NCBI RefSeq assembly: GCF_038004425.1
Contig: NZ_JBBORC010000001.1
Span: 1,279,001-1,343,000 of the forward strand
Source: Solibacillus sp. FSL W7-1464
GTDB taxonomy: Bacteria; Bacillota; Bacilli; Bacillales_A; Planococcaceae
Length of the DNA stretch: 64,000 nucleotides
Direction of reading: 5' to 3'
Under the pieces are notes generated by a model, which saw only the letters and a program-made list of their open reading frames with translations, did no database searches and was not told the DNA's origin. This document shows positions 8,590 to 16,239 of this stretch, piece by piece; position 1 is the stretch's first letter; each line of letters starts with the position of its first letter. A program made the position numbers and the translations under genes.

Positions 8590-9132
8590 ATGGCGAATAA
8601 CATTATCGAACAAGCAAAACGTGGCTTGAAAGGTTTTGCAATAGGGCATTTTCATGCTAGCGGTCATTATGGTAGGTATCAAGAAGAATATTTTAAATAT
8701 TTTGGAGACTCAGATTTTGAAACTAGAAAATATTCAATCGCTGCATTTACTTGTATGTTAGGTACTTGGGAAACAGGGTATTGTCAGGTATTTCAGCCAA
8801 TAAAAGAATGGGAAGAACGAAAAAAAAGGAGCTCGCATCCCTCGAATCAAATACGTTTTTATCACTTAAATGATTATGTTTATTCATTGTTAGAACATCA
8901 TGAACAGATTGAAGAAGAATTTCCTTATATGTTCGAAACTATCATCTGGTGTTTAATAAATATTGAAAAAAATGAAGGAATCGATTATGAAGAGTGGTTT
9001 CCTGAATTTAACCCGAACATGTTTAAACGATTAAGAGAAGAAATTTTAATCCCTAAAAAACATTTAGCAGAAAAACTTAGCCATATAAAATACTTATTAA
9101 AAGAAATAGGTATTGAACCTGTTTTTGAATAA
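8590..9132 (+). CDS. Unrecognised soluble protein of the island
   Basis: The ~180-residue protein has no signal peptide and no membrane helix. It is rich in aromatic and acidic residues (GHFHASGHYGRYQEEYFKYF near the start, several His, Trp and Tyr). Its C-terminus looks helical. No family was recognised. The start ATG at 8590 has GGGGGA seven bases upstream; an ATG at 8575 lies before that site and is less likely. It sits alone between dyad copies 2 and 3. Low GC fits the accessory island. Confidence 0.7.
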   Translation: MANNIIEQAKRGLKGFAIGHFHASGHYGRYQEEYFKYFGDSDFETRKYSIAAFTCMLGTWETGYCQVFQPIKEWEERKKRSSHPSNQIRFYHLNDYVYSLLEHHEQIEEEFPYMFETIIWCLINIEKNEGIDYEEWFPEFNPNMFKRLREEILIPKKHLAEKLSHIKYLLKEIGIEPVFE

Positions 9133-9196
9133 GATAAATTTTAAAATAAGTTTCAACACTAAAGGTTTATAAAGTATACAAAATAAACCTAATAAA

Positions 9197-9218
9197 TCCC
9201 AAATTAAAGCTTGGTAAC
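9197..9218. repeat. Island dyad copy 3
   Basis: TCCCAAA (9197-9203) and TTGGTAAC (9211-9218) form a decayed version of the GTTCCCAAA...TTTGGGAAC dyad inside module copy A. Confidence 0.55.
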
Positions 9219-9226
9219 ATTTCAAA

Positions 9227-9268
9227 CAGCGACAAACACTGCTTTAACAGTGCTGTCGCTGTTTTTAT
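9227..9268 (+). terminator. Terminator within module copy A
   Basis: CAGCGACA...TGTCGCTG (9227-9234 with 9254-9261) with an inner CACTG/CAGTG stem is followed by TTTTTATT. Copy B has the same fold with different inner bases that still pair. Confidence 0.75.
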
Positions 9269-9372
9269 TAGAAAATAACGATCTGAGACGCTGTGAGAAA
9301 ATATTTTAAAGAGGACTGTTCGATTCACTTGTTCTGAATGGCGATAACATAAAAATAGAATCTCGATGAAAT

Positions 9373-9394
9373 GTTCCCAAAGGACGTTTTGAGT
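9373..9394. repeat. Island dyad copy 4
   Basis: GTTCCCAAA (9373-9381), then GGACG and TTTTGAG: the right arm is partly decayed. The equivalent site at 10133 in copy B keeps a better right arm. Confidence 0.5.
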
Positions 9395-9489
9395 GCTTTA
9401 TTTTATTCAACTAAAGAGATAGGTTTATTGAATAAAAAGTAACAAGATACGAAGAATAAGGAGTAAACGTAAACCAGAGGTGAGTGTTG

Positions 9490-9912
9490 ATGGTTAAGCA
9501 TTACTTAGTCTTATTAGGATTTATATTGATTATTCTTACTTCTATGCAAGTAGCAAAATCAGAAACAATACCAAAAGCAGAAGAAATGTATGTCACAACA
9601 GAGGACATTATTTCAGACATTATCTTCCCAACTATTGATAAAAGAGTTATCAAAGAGTATGGAGGAGATAATCGCCTTATTTGGCACTGGAAAAGGATTG
9701 TTGGTATTACTTACAACGAGAATCATTCCTATGATGTTACTGTAAGAATTGAGATTCCTTCAAAACACATTAATGAAAATGTTGAAAATGTTAAAGAAGA
9801 TTTGGTTAAGGTAAGAATATCCCCGTCCTGTGATAGTGAGAAGATTAATAGGCAGAAATGTAATCACGGTTTCAAAATTGAAATATTAGACTACAAACAT
9901 TTATCTCAATAA
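9490..9912 (+). CDS. Secreted DUF3888 domain protein 1
   Basis: The ~140-residue product has an N-terminal signal peptide (hydrophobic YLVLLGFILIILTSMQ, then AKSE). The mature part has the DUF3888 look: SDIIFPTIDKRVIKEYGG, a beta-rich centre and a pair of Cys residues near the end. Function of the domain is unknown; such proteins are exported or surface-held in Bacillales. The start ATG 9490 has AGAGGTGA upstream; TTG 9487 and GTG 9484 are alternatives. A second DUF3888 gene lies 258 bp away on the other strand. Both are framed by copies of the same module. Confidence 0.75.
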   Translation: MVKHYLVLLGFILIILTSMQVAKSETIPKAEEMYVTTEDIISDIIFPTIDKRVIKEYGGDNRLIWHWKRIVGITYNENHSYDVTVRIEIPSKHINENVENVKEDLVKVRISPSCDSEKINRQKCNHGFKIEILDYKHLSQ

Positions 9913-9976
9913 GTAATATTACCTTTAACTAAACGCAACAAGGATTTTTAAAGTATACAAAATAAACCTAATAAAC

Positions 9977-10000
9977 GTTCCCAAATGGAAGCTTGGTAAC
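9977..10000. repeat. Island dyad copy 5
   Basis: GTTCCCAAA (9977-9985), then TGGAAGC and TTGGTAAC (9993-10000), inside module copy B. Confidence 0.65.
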
Positions 10001-10008
10001 ATTTCAAA

Positions 10009-10051
10009 CAGCGACAACTACTGATTTAACAGTGGTTGTCGCTGTTTTTAT
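10009..10051. terminator. Terminator within module copy B
   Basis: CAGCGACAACTACTG (10009-10023) pairs with CAGTGGTTGTCGCTG (10030-10044) with one G-U pair, followed by TTTTTATT. It ends transcription from the first DUF3888 gene. Confidence 0.8.
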
Positions 10052-10132
10052 TAGAAAATAATGCTCTGAGACGTTGCGAGAAATCATTTTAAAGAGGACT
10101 GCTCAATTCACTTGTTCTGAAAGGCATGAAAA

Positions 10133-10154
10133 GTTACCAAAGGACGCTTTTGGG
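10133..10154. repeat. Island dyad copy 6
   Basis: GTTACCAAA (10133-10141), GGACGC and TTTTGGGA: a slightly decayed dyad just after the stop of the second DUF3888 gene (minus strand). Confidence 0.6.
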
Positions 10155-10170
10155 ATTAAATATAAAAGAT

Positions 10171-10626
10171 TCAGACCATACCAAACATTTCCTTTTCCTT
10201 TATGATATCTTGCCAATTCTTAGGAAGTTCATAGGTTTCTATATGCTTAAAATTCTTAAGACTGACTCCACTACCTGCCGAAATAGAAAATGTTAATTGG
10301 TCTTTTCCGACTTCAATATGTGGACCAACAACTGGTGTGACTTCAATGGTTACTAAAAACAAAAACCCCCGATATCCATTAGTTCTTTCCATCTTTAAAA
10401 TTTTTATTTGGTACGGATACACCAAAGGACTTGTGGTAAGATAATCTGAATAGTAATTAGAAACTGCCTCTTGAACATTCGGTAAAAGTAGTGAAAAAAA
10501 CAAGTCCATCATGAGTTCTTCTTTTGACTCTTCAGCAGGCTGATAATAATCTGGTTCAGCATGAGTTAATATTTTTGGTATTAGAAGTAACAGTAAAAAA
10601 GAAGGAACTATAATAATTTTTTTCAT
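10171..10626 (-). CDS. Secreted DUF3888 domain protein 2
   Basis: The 151-residue product has a clear signal peptide (MKKIIIVPSFLLLLLIPKIL, then THAE). The DUF3888-like mature part has LFFSLLLPNVQEAVSNYYSD near residue 45 and a beta-rich second half. It is related in layout, but not close in sequence, to the product of 9490-9912. AAAGGGTGGTG precedes the ATG. Role unknown. The gene is convergent with its paralogue. Confidence 0.75.
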   Translation of the reverse strand: MKKIIIVPSFLLLLLIPKILTHAEPDYYQPAEESKEELMMDLFFSLLLPNVQEAVSNYYSDYLTTSPLVYPYQIKILKMERTNGYRGFLFLVTIEVTPVVGPHIEVGKDQLTFSISAGSGVSLKNFKHIETYELPKNWQDIIKEKEMFGMV

Positions 10627-10725
10627 TTTTACACCACCCTTTAATGTTTATTTTGCTCAGAAAAGATTAACTTATCTCAAACAAATATTTCATTTTTAAG
10701 GGTGCTTTAGTGCATCCAGAATTTA

Positions 10726-10783
10726 TAAAGTACTCAAAATATGCCCAATAAAGTTCCCAAATCAACGAAAGTTTGGGAATGAA
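10726..10783 (+). repeat. Duplicated intergenic module, partial copy C, with dyad copy 7
   Basis: TAAAGTACTCAAAAT, CCCAATAAAGTTCCCAAA (dyad left arm 10753-10761) and TTTGGGAA (10772-10779) repeat the start of modules A and B. The hairpin and right part are absent. Confidence 0.7.
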
Positions 10784-10862
10784 CATAATGATCTATAGCT
10801 AATAAAGTCATCCAAAAATAATGAAGGTATTAAAAATGTTAGCCACTCTGTTCAACAATCGG

Positions 10863-10896
10863 GTGCGATTCTTTAATAAGATGATCGCGTTTTTTC
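10863..10896 (+). terminator. Terminator-like hairpin in the island
   Basis: GCGAT-TCTT...AAGA-TG-ATCGC (10865-10888) is followed by GTTTTTTC. No gene reads into it from the left, so it may be left over from a deleted gene. Confidence 0.55.
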
Positions 10897-11041
10897 TTAA
10901 TAGGGCCATTTTCTGGAATAACAACAATACAACAATTGGATATATATGTTAAGTTTAATCTCCTAAAGTGAAAAGGGAGGGAGGGCCAAGTTTTAAATCC
11001 ATTATTAACTTCAGGTACTTCTACAGGTACTTTTGTTGCAA

Positions 11042-11109
11042 CAGTGGGACCCCGACCAATATATGAAGATGTACTAAGAGGAATATGTTGGGGCTGTATG
11101 CTCCAACGT
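11042..11109 (+). repeat. attR-like copy of the glnA 3' end
   Basis: This repeats the glnA tail (28-bp identical core at 11053-11080), including stop codon and hairpin, without the rest of glnA. It marks the right boundary of the island. GTTGGGGC...GCTCCAAC followed by TTTTTTT still forms a terminator. Confidence 0.8.
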
Positions 11110-11201
11110 TTTTTTCGCTATACAATGGTCTATATTTCATCCGAATGTTGTACAGTTTTTTCCTTCTTTTCCCTTTAAAATGAGGTTAGGAGGGGATGTA
11201 A

Positions 11202-11612
11202 ATGAAACAATGGACAGAAACATTGCATGTAGCGCAATTTCGTATCGCGCGGCCGACGGATCAAATAGAGCAGATTGAACGCTTTTATTGTGAAGGGGTG
11301 GGTCTAAAAAAACTTGGAGGCTTTAAAGGGCATCGTGGATATACGGGTATTATGATTGGCTTGCCGGATGCATCGTATCATCTGGAATTTACCGAACATA
11401 TTGACGGAAGCCCGTGTCCTGCACCGACGGAAGATAATTTACTTGTATTTTATATGCCTGATGTTGAGCAAATTCAAGCAGTGAAGGCTCGACTCGCCAG
11501 TATGGGATACCACGAGGTGCCGCCGGAAAACCCGTATTGGGAAGAAAAAGGCGTGACGATTGCGGACCCGGATGGCTGGCGTATCGTATTGATGAACACA
11601 GAGGGGATTTAA
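11202..11612 (+). CDS. VOC (glyoxalase/bleomycin resistance) family protein, YycE-like
   Basis: The 136-residue product has the paired beta-alpha-beta-beta-beta fold pattern of vicinal-oxygen-chelate proteins. It opens with VAQFRIARPTDQIEQIERFY and closes with TIADPDGWRIVLMN, where the metal or substrate side usually lies. It resembles B. subtilis YycE, whose substrate is unknown. TTAGGAGGGGATG gives a strong ribosome binding site. It lies just outside the right island boundary and is probably native chromosome once adjacent to glnA. Confidence 0.85.
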   Translation: MKQWTETLHVAQFRIARPTDQIEQIERFYCEGVGLKKLGGFKGHRGYTGIMIGLPDASYHLEFTEHIDGSPCPAPTEDNLLVFYMPDVEQIQAVKARLASMGYHEVPPENPYWEEKGVTIADPDGWRIVLMNTEGI

Positions 11613-11692
11613 TAAGTGGTAAACAATATATAGGAACAAACCTGCATTTTAATAGCGAGGACGTGTCCATAAATAAATACGGATAAAAAGAA

Positions 11693-11723
11693 AGCGTTGG
11701 GGCTGTTTGCTCCGACGCTTTTC
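11693..11723 (+). terminator. Terminator after the VOC gene
   Basis: GCGTTGGGGC and GCTCCGACGC (11694-11718) form a stem followed by TTTT. It is nearly the same hairpin as after glnA. Confidence 0.75.
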
Positions 11724-11793
11724 ATAATAAAACATAAATATGGCAGGTCCATGGGATGAACCTGAACAACATTATTTATGTATTCTCTCTATT

Positions 11794-11970
11794 TTACGCA
11801 GCAGTATCCGAATACTTATTAAGTAAATCATCCAATTCTTGACTGCAATGTACTACTTCAGGGTGTGTGAATCCTAGATCATTTGCTTTTTTGTACATGT
11901 CTTTTCTTTTAGATTCAATTCTTATTCTCAATCTTAGTCTGAATATTTTTTTGAAAAATAAAAATCTCAT
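11794..11970 (-). CDS. Spo0E-like aspartyl-phosphate phosphatase
   Basis: The last ~43 residues fit the Spo0E family: IESKRKDMYKKANDLGF, then VVHCSQELDDLLNKY with the SQELD signature that contacts the phospho-aspartate of Spo0A. Such proteins remove phosphate from Spo0A~P and delay sporulation. The start is uncertain. ATG 11970 gives 58 residues with a weak AAAGGA 14 bases upstream. A TTG nearer the motif gives ~43 residues, closer to family length. A longer frame reaching 12144 is unlikely to be translated. It stands alone on the minus strand. Confidence 0.7.
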   Translation of the reverse strand: MRFLFFKKIFRLRLRIRIESKRKDMYKKANDLGFTHPEVVHCSQELDDLLNKYSDTAA

Positions 11971-12348
11971 TGCTAAATTTATATTCCTTTCTAAAGTATT
12001 ACGATATTTTATTAGTTTACCTAGAAATAAAACAACGCTTATCCATCGTAACTTATGAATATATAATAAAGTGTCGAAACATGGTAGAAATATAAAGTTC
12101 ATAAATTTGTAAAAAATAGGTGTATTATACAAAAATAATTTCATCTCATATTGACTTCAATTATGAAACGAAATAGTTAAAGAAAGGTACTGTTTCAGAG
12201 GGGTTATTTCCTTTTAATTGAAGAATTTACCTTTTAATTTGTAAATTATTAATTGATAGATTATTCTAATAAAGTACCTGATACATCGAAACTTAAGTTT
12301 GTAACCGTTTTCAATGTCGATATATAGAAGGGGGAGGAGATTACACAC

Positions 12349-13464
12349 ATGTTGCAGGCATTAAAAGTTGGATTACTCATCGAACGCTCCAACCGAAAAA
12401 ATATTGTTGCGTTACTCGCAGTGATCGTCATTGTGTTCGGATGTATGTTTTTTATTAAAGCACAGGCAGTAGGAGATCAGCTCAATGAAAAAAGGGGCGA
12501 CTACTACAGTTCACGTGCTGTATTATCCAAGTTCCAAGTTCAGGATGCCTCAAGGGACGGGGATGGCAGTGATTTATTTAAAAATCTGACCCAGCAGAAA
12601 AGTGCCGTCGCTTTACAAATTGCCTCATTAACTTTAGAAAACTATCCGATGTATTATGAAGCGTCCTATCGTATTGCCGAACTACGGCAACAAGCGTTTG
12701 ATATGGAAGATTACGAAAAAGTGAAGGATTTGCTGCCTACCAAATTCCAAAATTCATTGAATTACCTATATTTTAAAATGATGTACGAATCGGGCAAAAA
12801 TACGATTAGCGATATATCTCATTACATACCGTTTTTGTTGTATTTCTTTAGTTTAGTAGGTGTGGGCTGGTACATATTTATGAGTTTCTATACGAGTTCG
12901 ATTTTACTGGATGATTTTGAGCATTCAAGCATTATTAAAGGCTACCCGGTTCGGTTTGACCAATATGTGATATCCAAATGTATCATTGCCTTTTTGTATG
13001 TTGTCGCATTTATTGGGCTCATCTTTATTAGTGCGGCGCCATTGTTATTCAATGGAATGGGCGATAGTGCCGAAAAAGTGGCTGTTTATTTAGGGGAGCC
13101 GGCATTAATTTCAAGTGTGCGCTATATTGTGCTTTGCATTGTCTATATGCTGGTCATTTCAATGTTTGTCATGCTATTGTCCATTATTTTAAATGTACTG
13201 CTGAAAAATATGTATTTGACATTGTTTGTTCATTTTATTCTATTCTTTTTACCGATAATTTTCCCTTCGATTATTAGTGTGTTCCCGTACAATCCGTTCC
13301 ATTTCATGAACTTCAATGAAATTTTAAATGGAATGCCGTTGGATTTAGTGCGTCCTGTGGATGTAACGATGAATATCGGGTTATTGATTATGAGTATTTG
13401 TATATTAATCATGTTATTCGTCATTAAAACATTCTTCTCTACAGGAAAAATTAAAAGGGCCTAA
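12349..13464 (+). CDS. ABC transporter permease 1 (ABC-2 type)
   Basis: The 371-residue membrane protein has one helix near residues 18-38. A large loop outside the membrane (~40-160) follows, then five or so helices to the C-terminus, the usual ABC-2/export permease topology. It is the first of three same-strand genes with 12-bp gaps, followed by a second permease and an ATPase. Such sets export peptides, lipids or drugs, or provide self-immunity; the substrate cannot be told from sequence. The ATG follows GGGGGAGGAG at suitable spacing. Confidence 0.8.
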   Translation: MLQALKVGLLIERSNRKNIVALLAVIVIVFGCMFFIKAQAVGDQLNEKRGDYYSSRAVLSKFQVQDASRDGDGSDLFKNLTQQKSAVALQIASLTLENYPMYYEASYRIAELRQQAFDMEDYEKVKDLLPTKFQNSLNYLYFKMMYESGKNTISDISHYIPFLLYFFSLVGVGWYIFMSFYTSSILLDDFEHSSIIKGYPVRFDQYVISKCIIAFLYVVAFIGLIFISAAPLLFNGMGDSAEKVAVYLGEPALISSVRYIVLCIVYMLVISMFVMLLSIILNVLLKNMYLTLFVHFILFFLPIIFPSIISVFPYNPFHFMNFNEILNGMPLDLVRPVDVTMNIGLLIMSICILIMLFVIKTFFSTGKIKRA

Positions 13465-13476
13465 GGGGGGATAGAA

Positions 13477-14691
13477 ATGTACGGATATTTTAAATTTGAA
13501 CTGAAACAGTTTTTTACGAATAAGAAAAACTTGGCGATTTATTTTCTCTTGGCGTTTGCTGCGATATTTTATGCGTTTAAGATTGCACCTGCCTATGATC
13601 CGATTGAAAAAGTGGATCGAGAGGAAATTGAAGCCCGCTATTTAACACGTCAGGAATTTATCGATGATTTAAGTAAGAGGGACTTATGGCAAATTCATCC
13701 GCTTACAGTTGATGCGTACCATAAGTTTTCTGCTGTCAACCCGTTGGATAAGGCAAGAATGGATGCACTTGATGCAAATGATCTGAAAAAGTATGCGGAA
13801 GTAACGAGCACCTGGTATTTTGAGATGAGCTATATGACTTTTTATAATGAGCACCTTTCCTATAATGACCGTTATTATGTGGCAGACAGGGAATTTGCAA
13901 ATAATGAAGGTGCTTTAAATGCAATGGATCAACATTACCGGTACAGTGCTTTTAATGAGGCGGATTACGAGTTGTCAATTGGTGTATTTGAACAGCGTAC
14001 AGCATTGCAAACGCTTGAACGACTTGTAAAAGGACCGCTTCCTTTAATATTAATTATTTGTTCCTTGTTACTGGCAATCGATATTGTGGCGAAGGATCGT
14101 CGTCATCCGACTGTGCTGAAAGGTTTTCCGATTGCCGACTGGAAGAAGCTGCTCATGAAAGCAGGTGTTGCTTTTATCGGCAGTATTACTTTATTTGCTC
14201 CTTTACTTATTGGTTTTATGATCATTGGAGCTCAATCAGGTTTCGGGCATCTTAAGCTGCCATCACCTGAGTATGTATTTGCTTTCATACCATGGGGAAA
14301 TGAGAGTTTAGCTAATATGATGACATTGGGCACGTTTTTGGGCCGGTCTTTATCACTCTTAATTTTATGGTTCATTGTCATCATCAATGTTGTGATTTTA
14401 AGCAGTGTGCTGTTCCGACAAGAAATGGTGAACTTGGCGGCCGGACTATTCGTCATTTTTGGCGAAAAGTTTTATCTGAGCCGCGGTATCGGTTATTTCT
14501 GGGAAGTGGAAAAAGTACCTACAACGTATATCCATGTCGGAAAAGTTGTGTCTAGTTATCAGAACTATTATTTAGGAAGTGAGAATGTAGATTATCAATA
14601 CGGCTTGCTATTATTGACAATATGCGCGGTAGTATTATTGATAATTCCGTTGCTCATTTCACTCAGTAAACGTTTCAAGCTTGTAAAATAG
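13477..14691 (+). CDS. ABC transporter permease 2 (ABC-2 type)
   Basis: The 404-residue product has the same topology as its neighbour: one N-terminal helix (~19-37), a long polar loop to ~185 and a C-terminal bundle of about five helices. The two permeases probably form a heterodimer. The start ATG follows AAGGGGGG. It lies 12 bp after permease 1 and 12 bp before the ATPase gene, so it is an operon member. No accessory kinase, regulator or precursor peptide is nearby to suggest a substrate. Confidence 0.8.
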   Translation: MYGYFKFELKQFFTNKKNLAIYFLLAFAAIFYAFKIAPAYDPIEKVDREEIEARYLTRQEFIDDLSKRDLWQIHPLTVDAYHKFSAVNPLDKARMDALDANDLKKYAEVTSTWYFEMSYMTFYNEHLSYNDRYYVADREFANNEGALNAMDQHYRYSAFNEADYELSIGVFEQRTALQTLERLVKGPLPLILIICSLLLAIDIVAKDRRHPTVLKGFPIADWKKLLMKAGVAFIGSITLFAPLLIGFMIIGAQSGFGHLKLPSPEYVFAFIPWGNESLANMMTLGTFLGRSLSLLILWFIVIINVVILSSVLFRQEMVNLAAGLFVIFGEKFYLSRGIGYFWEVEKVPTTYIHVGKVVSSYQNYYLGSENVDYQYGLLLLTICAVVLLIIPLLISLSKRFKLVK

Positions 14692-14703
14692 GGGGGACAA
14701 CGA

Positions 14704-15615
14704 ATGATCGCTATTGAAAATATAACCGTTCAGTTTGCTGATAAAAAAGTGCTCAACGATATTTCGATCGAGTTTGAACAAGGTGAGATGATCGGTCTGG
14801 TAGCACCGAACGGAACCGGGAAATCGACTTTGATGAATGTCATTATGAACTATTTGCCGCCGACAAGCGGGAAAGTATCGTTTAACGGAAACCTTAGCTA
14901 TTCGAGTAAATCAAATGAGGTGAAGATTCACGAGTTTGTGTCGATGATGCCGGACCAAAGTGATTTATATAATCATTTAAGCGGCCGTGCGCATTTAAAA
15001 ATGTTCGCAACGATGTGGAAGTCCGATCCAAAACTGATCGACGAAACAATTGAAGCATTGAATATGGGCCATTATGTAAATAAAAAAACCGGTACGTATT
15101 CACTCGGCATGCGTCAGCGTCTTTGTTTTGCAATGCAGATTGTTGCCAACACCGACATTATGATGATGGACGAAGTAATGAACGGGCTCGACCCGAATAA
15201 TATTGAAGTTATTTCAAAGATTTTAATGAAAAAAAAGGCCGAGGGCAAAATGATCATCATCGCTTCGCACTTGCTCGATAATCTGGAAAAGTATGCCGAC
15301 CGGATTTTCCTGTTCAATGGAGGCAAACTGGTCGATACGAATGAAATTATTGAAGGGTTCAGCCAGGCGAAAATCAAAACAGTACGTGTAAAAAATATGG
15401 AGGAATCCGTAAAAGCGCTGCTGAAGGAGAAATATCCGCAAATTGAACAGCAAACACTCGTTACGGATATGACACTGCTGCATCTCCCTAGTTCGGAACC
15501 GATGCTGTTAAGCGATCTGACTGAATTTATGGTGGATAACAATGTAATGGATTTTGCATTTGGTAAAGTGACATTGAATGATTTATATGCTCTTTACTAT
15601 CATGAAGTTGTATAA
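14704..15615 (+). CDS. ABC transporter ATP-binding protein
   Basis: The 303-residue ATPase has Walker A APNGTGKST (~residues 34-42), a Q-loop region, the degenerate signature YSLGMRQR (~140), Walker B IMMMDEVMNGLDP (~160) and the H-loop ASHLLDN (~195). A ~80-residue C-terminal extension of the type seen in export ATPases (CcmA/NatA-like) follows. It powers the two permeases encoded just upstream. The ribosome binding site is AGGGGGGAC. Confidence 0.9.
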   Translation: MIAIENITVQFADKKVLNDISIEFEQGEMIGLVAPNGTGKSTLMNVIMNYLPPTSGKVSFNGNLSYSSKSNEVKIHEFVSMMPDQSDLYNHLSGRAHLKMFATMWKSDPKLIDETIEALNMGHYVNKKTGTYSLGMRQRLCFAMQIVANTDIMMMDEVMNGLDPNNIEVISKILMKKKAEGKMIIIASHLLDNLEKYADRIFLFNGGKLVDTNEIIEGFSQAKIKTVRVKNMEESVKALLKEKYPQIEQQTLVTDMTLLHLPSSEPMLLSDLTEFMVDNNVMDFAFGKVTLNDLYALYYHEVV

Positions 15616-15626
15616 GATAACTCGCG

Positions 15627-15661
15627 AAAAACGCCATTCTTTTTAGGGAATGGCGTTTTTA
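15627..15661 (+). terminator. Terminator after the ABC operon
   Basis: AACGCCATTC (15630-15639) pairs perfectly with GAATGGCGTT (15648-15657), followed by TTTTT counting the stem end. Confidence 0.85.
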
Positions 15662-15714
15662 ACGTATGCATAAGGGGATGATGTAGCATAGTAAAATCGA
15701 ATTTGACTAATTCA

Positions 15715-16224
15715 TCAATGTAATGGATGGTGCAGATGCAATGGTGGAGGAATGAGCCAGCCTTTTGATTTGTTCAGGCGTAATAACTTTGCCCCAAGCT
15801 GTGCCTTCGCTGTATGGAATTGACCATACATTAACCCGATATCTTCCCTGATCGTCATACCCATCGCCTGGCTGCATGCAACTAAACCGGCAGCGACATC
15901 CACAGATAATGCGGCACTTATTTCAGAATCGTTGAATTTTGCTCCTGGCGGGATATTTTCGATCCGTGCTTCAGGACGTTCCGGTGGCGCAGGAGGAAGC
16001 CCAACGCCATTCAATTTAAGAATTTTTTCTAATTGCTTAACTTCATCTCGTGCAAATTGGATAAAATCTTCAATAATTTTTTTCAGTTCCTGGTCACCGG
16101 CATGATTATAAAATGTCTGATACCCGGCAATCATACTGTAACCTGCAGCTAAACTTGTCCAAATATTAAAGACTTCTCCATAATGTAACGGTTCATCTTT
16201 TGGGTTACCCGTTAAAATTCCCAT
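15715..16224 (-). CDS. DUF3231 family protein, 5' region disrupted by IS21
   Basis: The 169-residue product (MGILTGNPKDEPLHYGEVFNIW...) matches the short DUF3231 proteins of spore-formers, thought to be helical bundle proteins of unknown role. The body to the C-terminus is intact. An IS21 element ends 15 bp upstream of this ATG, so the native promoter is separated. A longer open frame reaching 16323 is just read-through from the IS end. On the far side of the IS, a ribosome binding site plus ATG and nine codons (18834-18872) look like the original 5' end. If so, the first codons of the gene are lost. Confidence 0.75.
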   Translation of the reverse strand: MGILTGNPKDEPLHYGEVFNIWTSLAAGYSMIAGYQTFYNHAGDQELKKIIEDFIQFARDEVKQLEKILKLNGVGLPPAPPERPEARIENIPPGAKFNDSEISAALSVDVAAGLVACSQAMGMTIREDIGLMYGQFHTAKAQLGAKLLRLNKSKGWLIPPPLHLHHPLH

Positions 16225-16239
16225 CTTTACACTGAGTAC

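Larger units (their letters stand above)
9169..9395 (+). repeat. Duplicated intergenic module, copy A
   Basis: About 175-225 bp match copy B (9948-10155) in the same direction. Shared blocks are AAAGTATACAAAATAAACCT, GCTTGGTAACATTTCAAACA, a CAGCGACA hairpin, TGTTTTTATTAGAAAATAA, TTTTAAAGAGGACTG and TTCACTTGTTCTGAA. Each copy contains two dyad motifs and one hairpin with a T-run. It follows the unrecognised gene at 8590-9132. Confidence 0.85.
9948..10155 (+). repeat. Duplicated intergenic module, copy B
   Basis: This matches copy A (9169-9395) over most of its length, including the hairpin and the outer dyads. It separates the two DUF3888 genes, whose 3' ends face each other. Confidence 0.85.
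10627..11041. other. Gene-free right part of the island
   Basis: No convincing gene is visible. The stretch contains a third, partial copy of the repeated module (10726-10783), a GC-poor filler and a hairpin with T-run at 10863-10896. Just before the right glnA repeat, a short open frame reads TSGTSTGTFVAT; it may be a fragment of a longer protein but is too short to assign. Confidence 0.5.
6711..11080. mobile_element. Degenerate integrative island in the glnA 3' end
   Basis: Two direct copies of the glnA tail lie 4342 bp apart. A tyrosine recombinase C-terminal stub sits just inside the left copy. The interior holds small accessory genes with weak or no housekeeping links. Integration at the 3' end of a conserved gene, leaving it intact, is typical of tyrosine integrases, although tRNA genes are the usual targets. 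The integrase is truncated, so the element can no longer move unaided. The boundaries and the mode of insertion are inference. Confidence 0.7.

Noticed and set aside
11971-12144. N-terminal extension of the Spo0E-like frame
   Set aside because: The extra residues do not resemble the family and Spo0E members are short; an internal start is more likely.
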